NCBI RefSeq assembly: GCF_000196855.1
Contig: NC_014319.1
Span: 62,001-126,000 of the forward strand
DNA from: Leuconostoc gasicomitatum LMG 18811
Lineage (GTDB): Bacteria; Bacillota; Bacilli; Lactobacillales; Lactobacillaceae
Direction: 5' to 3'
Length of the DNA stretch: 64,000 bases
Under the pieces are notes generated by a model. The model had not been told where the DNA came from. It saw only the letters and a program-made list of their open reading frames with translations, and did no database searches. This document shows, piece after piece, positions 63,817 to 64,000 of this stretch (within the stretch, counting starts at the first letter, position 1; the number at the start of each line of letters is the position of its first letter). Position numbers and translations under genes: made by a program.

Positions 63817-64000
63817 ATGACGACAACTATTTTTGGCCACCGTGGCATTCCTGTCAAATTCGTCGAAAATTCAAAGACCGGATTTGAGTATTTAGCGCAA
63901 AATGGTGAAGCTGTTGAGTTCGATGTTCATTTAACTAAAGATAATGTACCTGTTATCATGCATGATGAGAAGTTAGATCGCACGACTAGTAGCAATGGTT
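63817..64000 (+). CDS. Glycerophosphodiester phosphodiesterase, truncated by window end
   Basis: 61 codons read to the edge: TIFGHRGIPVKFVENSKTGF (GHRG and Glu metal site), EFDVHLTKDNVPVIMHDEKL (ExDVxxTkD..vxHD) and DRTTSSNG. These are the GlpQ/UgpQ catalytic motifs. It cleaves glycerophosphodiesters to glycerol-3-phosphate and an alcohol. It starts 6 nt after the binding protein gene, so uptake and hydrolysis are linked. Confidence 0.85.
   Translation, partial: MTTTIFGHRGIPVKFVENSKTGFEYLAQNGEAVEFDVHLTKDNVPVIMHDEKLDRTTSSNG

Noticed and set aside
1-64000. CRISPR arrays, tRNA and rRNA genes
   Set aside because: No regularly spaced 20-40-bp repeats, no clover-leaf with TTCGA loop and CCA end, and no rRNA-like stretch was noticed by eye. 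A covariance-model scan could still find something missed.

Overview
The window looks like chromosome (with a plasmid- or island-like left end) of a low-GC lactic acid bacterium, most likely Leuconostoc or a close relative. This rests on AT-rich sequence, AGGAG ribosome binding sites, a T-box ahead of tyrS, cre-type catabolite sites, a sucrose permease/sucrose-6-phosphate hydrolase/LacI operon, D-2-hydroxyacid dehydrogenases, EntA-type bacteriocin immunity genes and IS3/IS30 debris. The species call is inference. A perfect parS site at 39026-39041 suggests the origin-proximal part of a chromosome.

Layout. (1) 1-6.5 kb, accessory: a decayed toxin-antitoxin pair; a 57-aa double-glycine-leader peptide overlapping a small membrane protein, under a large cre-like palindrome; the 3' end of a possible polymorphic toxin with four small downstream genes; and a second small operon on the minus strand holding an XRE protein with a bacteriocin-type leader, an immunity-like gene and a 54-aa two-Cys peptide. 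IS3 and IS30 remnants surround it. (2) 6.5-12.7 kb: a divergent sugar-acid catabolic locus (lactonase and GntP-type permease against TIM-barrel, SDR and D-2-hydroxyacid dehydrogenase genes, plus a LacI regulator), with paired promoters and operators. (3) 13-24 kb: an orphan immunity gene, a MerR/TMEM175 operon, an HxlR/FtsX-type ABC exporter, an OhrR-type regulator with a disulfide flavoprotein, and a MarR/ABC multidrug exporter. (4) 24-26.8 kb: an array of small immunity-like genes, a candidate small RNA and a HerA-like ATPase. (5) 26.8-30.7 kb: the sucrose operon. (6) 30.9-34.4 kb: an XRE-ABC ATPase fusion with a nonsense-mutated permease, and an IS3 element inserted in the loop of a terminator. 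(7) 34.4-43 kb: housekeeping and metabolism (tyrS, dehydrogenases, HIT, MFS, VOC, DUF915 hydrolase). (8) 43.3-49.7 kb: a decaying conjugation-like module, an MFS gene, and broken GT2, HAD and methyltransferase genes. (9) 51.1-55.5 kb: a compact YcaO / MFS / ABC-F operon preceded by an unknown 187-aa gene with its own strong promoter and an internal terminator. (10) 55.6-64 kb: resolvase debris, an HxlR regulator, a frameshifted oxidoreductase, a PEBP protein, an MFS gene and a Ugp-type glycerophosphodiester/glycerol-3-phosphate ABC system with a GlpQ-like enzyme running off the end.

The most promising undescribed systems are the YcaO-ABC-F cluster, which looks like a RiPP antibiotic with ribosome-protection self-resistance, and the leader-bearing XRE operon at 4.2-5.2 kb. 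Several genes carry frameshifts in A8 or G8 runs. These could be slippage or phase variation, true decay, or sequencing error. No bacteriocin-dedicated ABC transporter/peptidase was seen in the window.
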